A DNA stretch of 64,000 nucleotides. Origin: Silicimonas sp. (GTDB lineage: Bacteria > Pseudomonadota > Alphaproteobacteria > Rhodobacterales > Rhodobacteraceae). Position numbers and translations under genes: made by a program. The stretch is from contig JAJEAC010000106.1 of the NCBI GenBank assembly GCA_022824315.1, forward strand, positions 1 to 64,000, in the 5' to 3' direction. Of this stretch, positions 35,717 through 45,113 are shown in pieces; positions within the stretch are counted from its first letter, which is position 1; each line of letters begins with the position of its first letter. The notes under the pieces were generated by a model that worked only from the letters and a program-made list of their open reading frames with translations, had not been told where the DNA came from and ran no database searches.

Positions 35717-37050
35717 TCTTCAATGATCTCGCAGAGTTCGTGCTTGGCACGCCCGACGTGCCGGAAAGCGCACTCGACTTCACCGCCACGCTGCTCGTTG
35801 ACACGCTCGGCGTCACGGCGGGTGCCGCACGCCTTGACGCAGGTCGCATCGCACGCGACCACGCGGTGCGGTTTCATGCGGCAGGCACGCCGTCTGCATC
35901 CGCCACTCTTCTCTTCGACGGCCGGACCGCCTCGATTCCGGGTGCCGCGTTCGCGGCCGCAACGCAGACAGACAATCTTGACGCTCATGACGGCTTCAAT
36001 CCGGCCAAGGGCCATGTCGGATGTGCCGTCGTGCCCGCACTCTGCGTGCTGGCCGAGCGCGAACCCGCGCTCTCGGCCCGCGACGCACTCGCTGCACTTG
36101 CGATGTCCTACGAGGTCGCTGCCCGCGCCGCGCTGTCGCTCCACGCGACGGTCAGCGACTACCACACGTCCGGGGCCTGGAACGCGCTTGGCGTCGCTGC
36201 ACTCGGTGGGCGGCTGCGGAACCTTGACGCCGACCGGCTCCGGCAGGCGCTCGGAATCGCCGAATACCATGGACCGCGCAGCCAGATGATGCGCGAAATC
36301 GCAAACCCGACCATGCTGCATGACGGCTCAGGAATGGGCGCGTTTACGGGCCTCACGGCAGTGCTGCTCGCAGAGGACGGATTCGAGGGAGCCCCGGCCA
36401 TAACCGTCGAATCCGAAGAGGTCGCGGAACGCTGGAGCGATCTCGGCCAGCGCTGGACGGTCGAACAGAACTACATCAAGCCTTATCCGATCTGCCGATG
36501 GGCGCATGGGGCAATCGACGCCCTCGGCCGGCTCGTGGAGGAACACGGGATCGCCGCGCATGACGTATCCGCCATTGACGTGAACACGTTTGCCGAAGCC
36601 GCAAAACTCTTCCCCGGCATGCCGGAAACCACCTCGCAAGCCCAGTACTCCCTCGCCTTCGCCCTCGCCGCGCTGCTCGTGCACGGCAAGATCGGACCGG
36701 ACCAGGTGACCGGCATGACCTTGTCGGACCCCGACATCGAGGCCGTTGTCCGGAAGATCCGGGTGTCAGAAGATCCTCGTCACTCGGCGCGATTTCCGGA
36801 AGGCCGCTGGTCCGACGTCACGATTCGTCTGTCCGACGGTCGCGCGGTGTCTTCGGGAGACGTCGATGCTCAGGGAGGTCCGGAGACCCCCCTTCCGCAC
36901 GATGCGGTCAAGGCGAAGTTCCTCGAAATGACACGTTGTCTCGACCGCGATCGCGCGACGGCCATCTGGGACATGCGCGACCGCCTGACAGGGCAAGGCA
37001 CGAGGTTCGCCGATCTGTTGCGGCTCCTCCATGCGCCCCTGAACACATGA
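35713..37050 (+). CDS. MmgE/PrpD family protein
   Basis: 445 residues. DTLGVTAGAARLDAGRIA, DAHDGFNPAKGHVGCAVVP, SYEVAARAALSLHATVSDYHTSG, RNLDADRLRQALGIAEYHGPRSQMM and KPYPICRWAHGAIDAL are family marks. MmgE/PrpD proteins are cofactor-free dehydratases or isomerases such as 2-methylcitrate dehydratase, aconitate decarboxylase and allantoin-like substrate enzymes. The substrate here is unknown. No methylcitrate genes lie nearby, so propionate metabolism is unlikely. 4-nt overlaps on both sides. Confidence 0.9.
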   Translation: MIFNDLAEFVLGTPDVPESALDFTATLLVDTLGVTAGAARLDAGRIARDHAVRFHAAGTPSASATLLFDGRTASIPGAAFAAATQTDNLDAHDGFNPAKGHVGCAVVPALCVLAEREPALSARDALAALAMSYEVAARAALSLHATVSDYHTSGAWNALGVAALGGRLRNLDADRLRQALGIAEYHGPRSQMMREIANPTMLHDGSGMGAFTGLTAVLLAEDGFEGAPAITVESEEVAERWSDLGQRWTVEQNYIKPYPICRWAHGAIDALGRLVEEHGIAAHDVSAIDVNTFAEAAKLFPGMPETTSQAQYSLAFALAALLVHGKIGPDQVTGMTLSDPDIEAVVRKIRVSEDPRHSARFPEGRWSDVTIRLSDGRAVSSGDVDAQGGPETPLPHDAVKAKFLEMTRCLDRDRATAIWDMRDRLTGQGTRFADLLRLLHAPLNT

Positions 37051-38015
37051 CGCGAACTCCCCGCATTCTCCTGCACAACGCTGCAACCGCACGGCATGCG
37101 GGCAGGCTGCGCTCAGCGTTTCCCCAATGCGACATTGCGGAATGCACGACATACGAGGACCTGCCGGACCTGATCCGGGAGTTCAGGCCCGACGTGGTCT
37201 TCTCGATCCGCTTCGCCGGAAGCCGCGGCTTTCCGCGCGACGCCCTTCTCGCACCGGACGGTCCCGGATGGATCGCGAACGGCGGCGCGGGAACGGACCA
37301 CTTGGCGCCGTGGGATCCGACCAGCACGACGATCACGAACGCCGCCGGCGTGGCGGCGGACATGATGGCGGAATACGTTCTGGGCGGTTTCCTGCACTTC
37401 ACACTCGACATCGAGGGGCTGCGTCAGGACAAGGCAGGTCGCGTCTGGCGTGCACGCAACATGGTACCGCTCAAGGGCAAGACGCTCCTGATCGTCGGCC
37501 TCGGGCATACGGGGCGTGCCCTTGCCAAGAGGGCCAAGGCCTTTGGCATGCACGTCGTCGGATTGCGCTCACGGCCGCAACCCACCGACTGCGTCGACAT
37601 CGTGGGCGGTCCGGGCGACCTCCCTGACGTCCTTGGAGACGCCGACTGCATCGCCGTCTGCGCACCGCTCACGCCCGCAACCCGCGGCATGCTCGGACCG
37701 GCGGAGATTGCCGCGTTGGCGCCGGGCGTGCTCTTTGCCGACGTCTCCCGTGGCGGCATCGTGGACCAAGCGGCTCTCGCAGACGCGCTTGTCTCCGGCC
37801 AGGTCGCCGGCGCCGCACTTGACGTGTTCGAGACCGAGCCCCTGCCGCCGTACAGCCCGCTCTGGGGCATCGACAACCTGGTCATCTCGCCGCATTGCTC
37901 GTCGGTCCATGAGGGTTGGGAAGACGCTTGCTTCGATCTCTTCCTTGACAACCTCGACCGTTGGATTGCGGGAAATCCGCTCAGGAACGTCGTCGATCCG
38001 GAGCGCGGCTATTGA
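37047..38015 (+). CDS. D-isomer-specific 2-hydroxyacid dehydrogenase
   Basis: 322 residues from the ATG at 37047. NAAGVAADMMAEYVLGGFL, the NAD-binding fold LLIVGLGHTGRALAKRA (from about residue 147), VCAPLTPATRGMLG, ADVSRGGIVDQAALADAL and DVFETEPLPPYSPLW..NLVISPHCSS carry the Arg, Glu and His of the family. It reduces a 2-oxoacid or oxidises a 2-hydroxyacid with NAD(P)H; it could handle the oxoacid made by the aminotransferase three genes upstream. Overlaps neighbours by 4 nt. Confidence 0.92.
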   Translation: MTRTPRILLHNAATARHAGRLRSAFPQCDIAECTTYEDLPDLIREFRPDVVFSIRFAGSRGFPRDALLAPDGPGWIANGGAGTDHLAPWDPTSTTITNAAGVAADMMAEYVLGGFLHFTLDIEGLRQDKAGRVWRARNMVPLKGKTLLIVGLGHTGRALAKRAKAFGMHVVGLRSRPQPTDCVDIVGGPGDLPDVLGDADCIAVCAPLTPATRGMLGPAEIAALAPGVLFADVSRGGIVDQAALADALVSGQVAGAALDVFETEPLPPYSPLWGIDNLVISPHCSSVHEGWEDACFDLFLDNLDRWIAGNPLRNVVDPERGY

Positions 38016-39541
38016 CCGGAACCGGCTCCAGGCATCGGATCGCCATCGCCGGCTTCCAGCACGAAACCAACAGTTTCGGCCCAGGAACGGCAGGCATGCC
38101 GGAGTTCGAAATGGCCGATTCATGGCCCGCCTATCTTCGCGGCGATGCCGTGCGCGAGGGAACGCTCGGCCTGAACCTGCCGATCGCGGGATTCATCGAG
38201 GCGGCCGAGGCGTCCGCAACGATCGATCTCCATCCTGTCCTGTGGTGCGCCGCAGAGCCGTCCGGCCCTGTTACCGACGACGCGTTCGAGACGGTCACGG
38301 CACGCATCCTCGACGGCCTCGACAAGGCCAGGCCTTTGGACGGCGTGTATCTTGATCTCCACGGCGCGATGATCACCGCAAGCCGCGATGACGGCGAAGG
38401 CGAGCTGCTTCGCCGCATCCGTGCGCAGCTCGGTTCCGACCTGCCGATCGCGGTCAGCCTGGACATGCACGCGAACGTCACGACCGACATGGTCCGCCAC
38501 GCCAGTTCGATCAGCATCTATCGTACCTACCCCCACCTCGACATGGGCTGGACGGGCGCCCGTGCCTTGTCCCGCCTGATGCGCCTTCTCGACGGCGAGC
38601 GGCATGCGAGAGCGTTTCGGCAATTGCCCTACATCATCCCCATGCATGCCCAGCACACGGGTTCCGACCCCATGCGCAGGCTCTACGGTCTTGCAGCCGA
38701 GATGTCGGGTGGAGACACGGATGTCGAACTTGCCGTCGGATTCACCGGTGGCGATATCGCCGACTGCGGCCCCTCGCTTCTTGCCAGCGCCGTCGATCAA
38801 GCCAGTGCGGATGCGGCGGCCGACGCGCTTCTCGAAGAGGCGCTCGCCGCCGAAACGGAATTTGACTGCACACTCCTCGCGCCAGAGGAAGCCGTGAAGG
38901 CCGCATTGGCATTTCCTCCCGGCAAGCCCGTCACGATTGCCGACGTACAGGACAATCCCGGCGGCGGCGCGTCATCGGACACGACCGGTCTCATCAAGGC
39001 GCTCGTGAGCGCCCGGGCGAAGCAGGTCATCGTCGGCGTCATCCATGATCCCGCAACGGCGGCCGAGGCGCACAGGCTTGGCATCGGACGCGAGTTCCAG
39101 GCCAGCCTTGGCGGCAAGTCGGGCATCAGGGGCGACACGCCTTTCGACGCACGCTTCCGCGTGGACGCCCTGAGCAACGGAGAAGTCGCCTACCGAGGCG
39201 AAATGTATGGCGGCGGCATCGCCCGGATGGGTTCCACGGCGGTGCTTTGCCCGCTCGGAACGGACGCAGACATCCGCATCGTGACCTCCAGCGTCCGCAA
39301 CCAGTGTCTCGACCGGGCCTATTTCTCCCATGTTGGTCTCATTCCCGAGGAAGCGGACATCCTTGCCGTCAAGAGTACCGTGCACTACCGCGCCGAATTC
39401 GAGCCGATCAGCCAGGGCGTGATCTCCTGCGGCGCACCAGGAGCGCTGTCGTGTGACATCGGCCTGATTCCCTATCGAAAGCTGCGCCCCGGCATCCGGC
39501 TCGGACCGTGCGGGCCCGTTCACGGCGTGACACGAAAATAA
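38012..39541 (+). CDS. M81 family metallopeptidase, MlrC-like
   Basis: 509 residues from a TTG at 38012 that overlaps the preceding stop (TTGA); no ATG gives a better N-terminus. IAIAGFQHETNSF, YLDLHGAMITASRDDGEGELLRRIR, SLDMHANVTTDMV and VADVQDNPGGGASSDTTGL are the signatures of MlrC, the last enzyme of microcystin breakdown, which cleaves a linear peptide or Adda derivative. Many relatives lie in amino-acid or peptide catabolic operons. The metal ligands in HETNSF, DLHGAM and DMHANV are intact. Confidence 0.9.
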   Translation: MTGTGSRHRIAIAGFQHETNSFGPGTAGMPEFEMADSWPAYLRGDAVREGTLGLNLPIAGFIEAAEASATIDLHPVLWCAAEPSGPVTDDAFETVTARILDGLDKARPLDGVYLDLHGAMITASRDDGEGELLRRIRAQLGSDLPIAVSLDMHANVTTDMVRHASSISIYRTYPHLDMGWTGARALSRLMRLLDGERHARAFRQLPYIIPMHAQHTGSDPMRRLYGLAAEMSGGDTDVELAVGFTGGDIADCGPSLLASAVDQASADAAADALLEEALAAETEFDCTLLAPEEAVKAALAFPPGKPVTIADVQDNPGGGASSDTTGLIKALVSARAKQVIVGVIHDPATAAEAHRLGIGREFQASLGGKSGIRGDTPFDARFRVDALSNGEVAYRGEMYGGGIARMGSTAVLCPLGTDADIRIVTSSVRNQCLDRAYFSHVGLIPEEADILAVKSTVHYRAEFEPISQGVISCGAPGALSCDIGLIPYRKLRPGIRLGPCGPVHGVTRK

Positions 39542-39627
39542 ACGGTTGAATCGTCGGGATTTGCGGTCAGTATTGCCTTTGATGAAGAACCCGGACCACC
39601 GGACCCAAACAAATGTGGAGGAACACA

Positions 39628-41199
39628 ATGTCATCACTTAAGGGATCACCCGCATTGGCAGGCGTCAGCCGCCGCGGCGTCCTCAAGGGCGCGACGGCAC
39701 TTGGCACAGCCGCGCTCGTCACGCCTTGGGGCACGCCGCTCAGGGCGCAGCCCAAGCACGGCGGCACGCTGCGCGTCGGCATGGCCCACGGCTCGACGAC
39801 CGACGCGATGGATCCGGGCAGCTGGGAAGCCGACTTCATGATCTTCCAGGCGCACACTCGGAACAACTACCTGACCGAAATCGCTACGGACGGCTCCCTC
39901 GTTCCCGAACTGGCCGAAAGCTGGGAAGCCTCGCCGGATGCGAGGGTCTGGACATTCAATGTCCGCGAAGGCGTCGACTATCATTCCGGGCACAGGCTGG
40001 TCGCGGAGGACGTGATCGCCTCGATCGACCATCACCGCGGAGAAGACTCCACCTCTGCCGCAAAGCCGATCGTCGAGGACATCGTGGACATGAAGGCCGA
40101 CGGCATGAACGTGATCATCACGCTTGCCAACGGCAATGCCGACTTCCCCTTCGTCCTGTCAGACTATCACCTTCCGATCCTTCCCGCGAAGGACGGCAAG
40201 ATCGACCCGGAGACCCGTGACGGCTGCGGGCCGTTCCGGATCGTCGACCTCGAATTCGGCGTCGGCGCGCGCTACGAGCGCCACGACGGCTACTGGAAGA
40301 GCGGCCTGCCCTATATCGACGCCATCGAGCAGTTCGTCATCCACGACGACGCCGCACGCCAGAACGCCCTGATCTCGGGCGAGGTCAACTACATCGACAC
40401 GGTGGATCTCAATACCGTGTCGCTGCTCGGACGGGCCGCGGGCATCGAGATCCTTTCGGTGACCGGCACGCAGCATTACGGTCTCCCGATGGACACCCGC
40501 GCGGCACCCTTCGACGACGTGAACGTGAGGCAGGCGCTGAAATACGCGATCAACCGCCAGCAGCTCGTGGACACGATCCTGAACGGCTACGGCTCGCTCG
40601 GCAACGACCATCCGATCGGCCCGGGCCAGCGCTTCTTCAACACGGACCTGCCGCAGAAGGAGCTCGATCCCGACAAGTCGAAATTCCATCTCAAGCAGGC
40701 CGGCCTCGACAGCCTCAGCGTCGACATCCACCTCGCCGACGCGGCGTTCGCGGGCGCGATCGATGCGGGCGTCCTGTTCTCGGAATCGGCAGCTTCGGCC
40801 GGCATCAGTCTCAACGTCGTGCGCGAGCCGAACGACGGCTACTGGAGCAACGTCTGGATGCAGAAGCCCTTTGTGGGCACGTATTGGGGCGGTCGCCCGA
40901 CGGAGGACTGGATGTTCGCCACGGCCTACGCCGACGGCGTGCCCTGGAACGAGACCTACTGGAGCCACGACCGCTTCAACGAGCTTCTCGTCTCGGCACG
41001 CTCCGAACTCGACGAGAACCTGCGTCGCGAGATGTACTTCGAGATGCAGCAGCTTGTTTCGGACGAAGGCGGAATCATCATTCCGATGTTCGCCGCCTAT
41101 GTCGGCGCCTATAGCGACACCCTGGTCAAGCCGGACCAGGTCGCATCGAACTGGCGCAACGACGGCCATCGGATCGGCGAACGCTGGTGGTTCGCCTGA
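39628..41199 (+). CDS. ABC transporter substrate-binding protein, family 5 (peptide/opine type)
   Basis: 523 residues from the ATG at 39628, with GGAGG eight bases upstream. The N-terminus SRRGVLKGATALGTAALVTP is a Tat-type signal, and cleavage after LRAQ is plausible. GGTLRVGMAHGSTTDAMDPG, ESWEASPDARVWTFNVREGVDYHSG and VNVRQALKYAINRQQLVDTIL are SBP_bac_5 marks. It captures the importer substrate in the periplasm and is followed by two permease genes and an ATPase gene. Ligand unknown; dipeptides, opines and similar compounds fit the family. Confidence 0.93.
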   Translation: MSSLKGSPALAGVSRRGVLKGATALGTAALVTPWGTPLRAQPKHGGTLRVGMAHGSTTDAMDPGSWEADFMIFQAHTRNNYLTEIATDGSLVPELAESWEASPDARVWTFNVREGVDYHSGHRLVAEDVIASIDHHRGEDSTSAAKPIVEDIVDMKADGMNVIITLANGNADFPFVLSDYHLPILPAKDGKIDPETRDGCGPFRIVDLEFGVGARYERHDGYWKSGLPYIDAIEQFVIHDDAARQNALISGEVNYIDTVDLNTVSLLGRAAGIEILSVTGTQHYGLPMDTRAAPFDDVNVRQALKYAINRQQLVDTILNGYGSLGNDHPIGPGQRFFNTDLPQKELDPDKSKFHLKQAGLDSLSVDIHLADAAFAGAIDAGVLFSESAASAGISLNVVREPNDGYWSNVWMQKPFVGTYWGGRPTEDWMFATAYADGVPWNETYWSHDRFNELLVSARSELDENLRREMYFEMQQLVSDEGGIIIPMFAAYVGAYSDTLVKPDQVASNWRNDGHRIGERWWFA

Positions 41200-41211
41200 T
41201 CTGATCCGACT

Positions 41212-41247
41212 TGCCCCCGACCGGTCCCGGCGACCGCGTCGGGGGCA
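41212..41247 (+). terminator. Strong hairpin between binding-protein and permease genes
   Basis: Perfect 10-base arms TGCCCCCGAC (41212-41221) and GTCGGGGGCA (41238-41247) around a 16-base loop, followed by TTATCTT. Such hairpins after the binding-protein gene often block 3' decay and partly terminate, so that the binding protein is made in excess over the permeases. That use here is inferred. Confidence 0.6.
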
Positions 41248-41296
41248 TTATCTTGCGACGGGCATGAGCGGACCGAAGTGACAGCAAGGGAATTAG

Positions 41297-42253
41297 ATGT
41301 CTCACATTGTCAACATGATCCTGAAGCGCATTGCGCTCGGCATCCTGACGCTCTTCGTCGTTTCGCTCATCATCTTCCTGGCCACCGAACTCCTGCCCGG
41401 GAACTTCGCCCAGGAAATCCTCGGCCAGTCGGCAACCCCTGAAACCGTCGCGGCGCTCAGGCGACAGCTTGGCCTGGACCAGCCGATGCATGTGCGATAC
41501 GCAATCTGGCTCACGGATGTCCTCCGGGGAGACTTCGGAGAGTCCCTTGCCAACGGCATGGCGGTGTCCGAGCTGATCGGGCGGCGCCTTGGCAACACGC
41601 TCTACCTGGCCCTCTATGCCGCCGCCATCGCCGTCCCCCTCTCGCTGGCGCTCGGCATTCTCGCCGCCCTGCTCAGGAACTCCTTCTTCGACCGCTTCGC
41701 GAACGCATCCGCCCTGACCTCAATCTCGTTCCCGGAGTTCTTCGTGGCCTACATCCTGATCTTTCTTCTCGCGGGGGCTGGAGGCGCGTTCCCGTCAATG
41801 GCCAACTTCCGGGGCGATCCGAGCTTCGGCGAATTCCTCTATCGCGCCTTCCTTCCGGCCCTCACGCTGACCCTCGTCGTGACCGCGCACATGATGCGGA
41901 TGACGCGTGCGGCAATCATCAATCTCCTCGCCTCGCCTTACATCGAAATGGCGCATCTCAAGGGCATGAACCCGATGCGCGTTATCGTGAAGCATGCGCT
42001 TCCGAACGCGCTCGCCCCCATCATCAACGTGATCGCCCTGAACCTCGCCTACCTGATCACCGGCGTCGTGGTCGTGGAGGTGGTCTTCGTCTATCCCGGC
42101 CTGGGCCAGTTGATGGTCGACAGCGTTGCGGCACGCGACATGCCCGTCGTTCAGGGCGTCGCCCTGGTCTTTGCCGCAGCCTACGTGTTCCTGAACCTTG
42201 CAGCCGACGTGCTTGCGACCCTGTCGAATCCCCGCCTGGTGCACGGACGTTAG
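41297..42253 (+). CDS. ABC transporter permease, DppB/OppB type
   Basis: 318 residues with about six transmembrane segments. It starts MILKRIALGILTLFVVSLIIFLATELLPGNFA, typical for DppB. The coupling motif of integral permeases, EMAHLKGMNPMRVIVKHALPNALAPI, is present near residue 215, and VVEVVFVYPGLGQLMVDSV near the end. It pairs with the next gene in the inner membrane. It starts 97 nt after the substrate-binding protein gene and 8 nt before the second permease. Confidence 0.93.
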   Translation: MSHIVNMILKRIALGILTLFVVSLIIFLATELLPGNFAQEILGQSATPETVAALRRQLGLDQPMHVRYAIWLTDVLRGDFGESLANGMAVSELIGRRLGNTLYLALYAAAIAVPLSLALGILAALLRNSFFDRFANASALTSISFPEFFVAYILIFLLAGAGGAFPSMANFRGDPSFGEFLYRAFLPALTLTLVVTAHMMRMTRAAIINLLASPYIEMAHLKGMNPMRVIVKHALPNALAPIINVIALNLAYLITGVVVVEVVFVYPGLGQLMVDSVAARDMPVVQGVALVFAAAYVFLNLAADVLATLSNPRLVHGR

Positions 42254-42261
42254 GGGCGGGG

Positions 42262-43185
42262 ATGGGACTCTTCACAGGACTGTTCTGGCTTGCCATCGCC
42301 GTCGTTCTCGGCCTGGCAGCCGGCTGGGTCTTCCGCATGGCCGTCGCTGCGGCGAGTCCCAGGCCGATCGCCCGAGAACTGCGGACGGCGCCGCTCACCG
42401 CAAGCTTCGGCATGCTGATCATTCTGATCTACGTCCTTCTCGCCGTCTTTGCACCCCTCGTCGCGCCCTTTCCGGAGACCGAGGTTGTCGGCACCGAGTA
42501 CCAGCCTTGGGACAACGTGCACCTTCTCGGCACTGACAACCTGGGCCGCGACATGCTGTCCCGGCTCATATATGCAGCGCGGAACACGGTCGGAATCGCC
42601 TTCGTCACGACGGCGCTTGCCTTCATCCTGGGCGTCATGACGGGACTGCTCGCCGCCTCGGTCGGCGGGTGGGTCGACCAGGTGCTGAGCCGCGCGGTCG
42701 ACGTGTTGATGGCGATCCCCGCACTCATCTTCGCGCTCCTGCTGCTGACCATCGTCGGCACCTCGATCGTCAACATGATTCTCGTGATCGCGCTGATCGA
42801 CAGCACGCGCGTGTTCCGGCTCGCGCGCGCCGTCGCCATGAACATCGTGGTCATGGACTATGTCGAGGCAGCCAGGCTTCGGGGCGAGGGACTCCTGCGC
42901 CTCAACCTCCGGGAAATCCTTCCGAACGCCATGGCGCCGCTTGTCGCGGAATTCGGCCTTCGCTTCTGCTTCGTCTTCCTGATGATTTCCGCGCTCAGCT
43001 TCCTGGGTCTCGGCATTCAGCCGCCCACGGCGGACTGGGGGTCCATGGTGAAAGACAACGCAACGCTCATCTCGTTCGGAGACATCACCCCGCTCCTGCC
43101 TGCAGGCGCGATCGCGCTCCTGACAGTCTGCGTGAATTTCGTCGTGGACTGGCAGCTGCACCGCGCAAGCGGGCTGAAGGAGTAA
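42262..43185 (+). CDS. ABC transporter permease, DppC/OppC type
   Basis: 307 residues with about six transmembrane segments. TYVLLAVFAPLVAP-type helix, GTDNLGRDMLSRLIYAARNTVGIAF, MAIPALIFALLLLTIVG and the coupling motif DYVEAARLRGEGLLRLNLREILPNAMAP are DppC marks. The ATG follows the first permease by 8 nt. The ATPase gene starts 4 nt after its stop. Confidence 0.93.
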   Translation: MGLFTGLFWLAIAVVLGLAAGWVFRMAVAAASPRPIARELRTAPLTASFGMLIILIYVLLAVFAPLVAPFPETEVVGTEYQPWDNVHLLGTDNLGRDMLSRLIYAARNTVGIAFVTTALAFILGVMTGLLAASVGGWVDQVLSRAVDVLMAIPALIFALLLLTIVGTSIVNMILVIALIDSTRVFRLARAVAMNIVVMDYVEAARLRGEGLLRLNLREILPNAMAPLVAEFGLRFCFVFLMISALSFLGLGIQPPTADWGSMVKDNATLISFGDITPLLPAGAIALLTVCVNFVVDWQLHRASGLKE

Positions 43186-43189
43186 CGCC

Positions 43190-44821
43190 ATGCCGGACAC
43201 GGACGACATCCTTCTGTCCATGAAGGACCTGTGCATCGAGGGCCGCACGGACGAGGAGTGGCTCGACATCGTCAAGGGCGTGGACCTGGAACTGCGCAAA
43301 GGGGAGGTCCTCGGCCTCATTGGCGAATCCGGTGCCGGCAAGTCCACGATCGGTCTCGCCGCCATGGGCTTTGCACGTGACGGCTGCCGCATCTCGGGCG
43401 GCGAGATCACCTTCGACGGAATCGACATGCGCAAGGCCGGCGAGGCAACGAAACGCAGACTGCGCGGACGGCGCATCGCATACGTGGCGCAGTCGGCCGC
43501 TGCCAGCTTCAATCCTGCCCACAAGCTGATCGACCAATACAGCGAAGGTCCGGTCAAGCACGGCGTCATGAGCCGCGACGAGGCGGAAAGCGACGCGACG
43601 GACCTCTATCGCCGCATGCAGCTGCCAGACCCGGACAGCATCGGATTCCGCTTTCCCCACCAGGTTTCGGGCGGCCAGCTCCAGCGGGCCATGACGGCAA
43701 TGGCCATGGCCTGCCGTCCGGACCTGATCATCTTTGACGAGCCGACAACCGCGCTGGACGTCACCACGCAGATCGAGGTTCTTGCAGCCATCCGCGACAT
43801 CGTCGAGCAGTTCGATACGGCCGCGCTTTACATCACCCACGATCTCGCTGTCGTCGCCCAGATGGCAGACAGGATCAAGGTCCTGCTGAAAGGCGAGGAG
43901 GTCGAGGAATCCGACACGCGATCCATGCTGGCGAACCCCACCCAAGACTACACCAAGTCCCTTTGGGCCGTGCGCACGCACGCACGTCTCGAGCAGCCGC
44001 CCGTGGGTGAAGGCAGACCTGTTCTTTCGATCCGGAACGTGACCGCAGGATACGGCTCCGTCGATGTGCTCAAGGACGTCAGCTTCGACATCCATCCCCG
44101 GCGCACCGTGGCCGTCGTTGGTGAATCCGGCTCCGGAAAGTCCACGACGGCACGGGTCATCACCGGGCTTCTTCCACCGCGGCGCGGCGAGGTGCTGTTC
44201 AATGGCGAAGCGCTCCCGCCAGACTTCCGCCGACGCTCCCGCGACCAGCTGAGACAGGCGCAGATGATCTACCAGATGGCGGACACGGCACTCAATCCGA
44301 AGCTGAAGATCCGCGAACTCGTCGGTCGGCCCGCCCAGATGTATCTCGGCCTTCGCGGCAAGGCGTTGGAGGAACGAATTCGGGAGCTGCTCTCCCTCAT
44401 CGAAATGGACCCGGACGACTACATCGACCGCCTTCCGTCCGAACTCTCCGGCGGACAGAAGCAGCGCATCGGCATCGCGCGCGCACTCGCCGCCGAACCT
44501 CAATTCATCATCTGCGACGAGGTGACGTCGGCACTTGACCAGCTGGTGGCAGAAGGCATCCTGAAACTGCTCGACCGTCTTCAGGGAGAGTTCGACCTGG
44601 CATTCATGTTCATCACCCATGACCTTGCCACGGTGAAGGCCATCGCGGACGAAGTCGTGGTCATGAAGGACGGGGTGGTGGTCGAAAAGGGCCCAAAATC
44701 CGAGATGTTCCAACCGCCTCACGACCCGTACACCGAATTGCTCCTGTCCTCGGTTCCCGAGATGGATCCGGACTGGCTTACCGGGCTTCTCAAGGCGCGC
44801 GCGACAGCGGCCGACGGCTGA
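43190..44821 (+). CDS. ABC transporter ATP-binding protein with two fused ATPase domains (DppD-DppF type)
   Basis: 543 residues. The first domain has Walker A GESGAGKST (45-53), signature VSGGQLQRAMTA and Walker B LIIFDEPTTALD. The second has GESGSGKSTTA (about 310), signature LSGGQKQRIGIA and FIICDEVTSALD. The H-loops THDLAV and THDLAT are present. In the classical Dpp/Opp systems these two are separate proteins; here one polypeptide supplies both sites, so the importer needs only four genes. It ends the plus-strand island. Confidence 0.94.
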   Translation: MPDTDDILLSMKDLCIEGRTDEEWLDIVKGVDLELRKGEVLGLIGESGAGKSTIGLAAMGFARDGCRISGGEITFDGIDMRKAGEATKRRLRGRRIAYVAQSAAASFNPAHKLIDQYSEGPVKHGVMSRDEAESDATDLYRRMQLPDPDSIGFRFPHQVSGGQLQRAMTAMAMACRPDLIIFDEPTTALDVTTQIEVLAAIRDIVEQFDTAALYITHDLAVVAQMADRIKVLLKGEEVEESDTRSMLANPTQDYTKSLWAVRTHARLEQPPVGEGRPVLSIRNVTAGYGSVDVLKDVSFDIHPRRTVAVVGESGSGKSTTARVITGLLPPRRGEVLFNGEALPPDFRRRSRDQLRQAQMIYQMADTALNPKLKIRELVGRPAQMYLGLRGKALEERIRELLSLIEMDPDDYIDRLPSELSGGQKQRIGIARALAAEPQFIICDEVTSALDQLVAEGILKLLDRLQGEFDLAFMFITHDLATVKAIADEVVVMKDGVVVEKGPKSEMFQPPHDPYTELLLSSVPEMDPDWLTGLLKARATAADG

Positions 44822-44832
44822 ACCGTACCGCA

Positions 44833-44942
44833 TGCCTGCCTTTCCGGAAGGGCACCGTCAAAGGCGGCAGGCGATTTCACTCGCCCCTGACGCCGTGCAT
44901 CCTCGGCATTCCGTCAAGTGGAGCTCCGCAGCGATCGGCATT
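44833..44942 (-). pseudogene. Decayed copy of the maiA 3' end
   Basis: Read on the minus strand, this stretch aligns to the last 110 bases of maiA (45769-45880): AATGCCGATCGCTG against AACGCCGATCGCTG, TGCCGAGGAT and GGCGTCAGGG identical, and GCCTTTGACG near the end. A hand alignment of the first 58 bases gives about 44 matches. Its reading frame is broken by a stop and a one-base gap. The two copies lie in the same orientation and bracket the PIN-domain gene. Confidence 0.7.
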
Positions 44943-45113
44943 GCCTCGCATGCCATGGGCCTTCCGAGCTTGGCCCGACCAACGGGCTACGAAACCTTCC
45001 AGAGACGCGTCTGCGAGGGCCATTGCGAAGAGGCGTGGAGCACCCTGAAAGGGATCGCTGGCCGACTTGTTTCCTCAATCGGCAAGCAATGCGGACCGCC
45101 GCCAACCGAAAGT

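Noticed and set aside
35713-37050. Methylcitrate dehydratase (prpD) of propionate metabolism
   Set aside because: The family fits, but prpB, prpC and a PrpR-type regulator are absent and the gene is coupled to HyuAB-type genes.
18650-39541. Creatinine or N-methylhydantoin degradation pathway
   Set aside because: HyuAB and sarcosine-type dehydrogenases fit, but no creatininase, creatinine deaminase or N-carbamoylsarcosine amidohydrolase is present, so the assignment would go beyond the evidence.
43085-44833. 582-codon minus-strand open frame
   Set aside because: Antisense to the fused ABC ATPase, whose Walker and signature motifs are intact.
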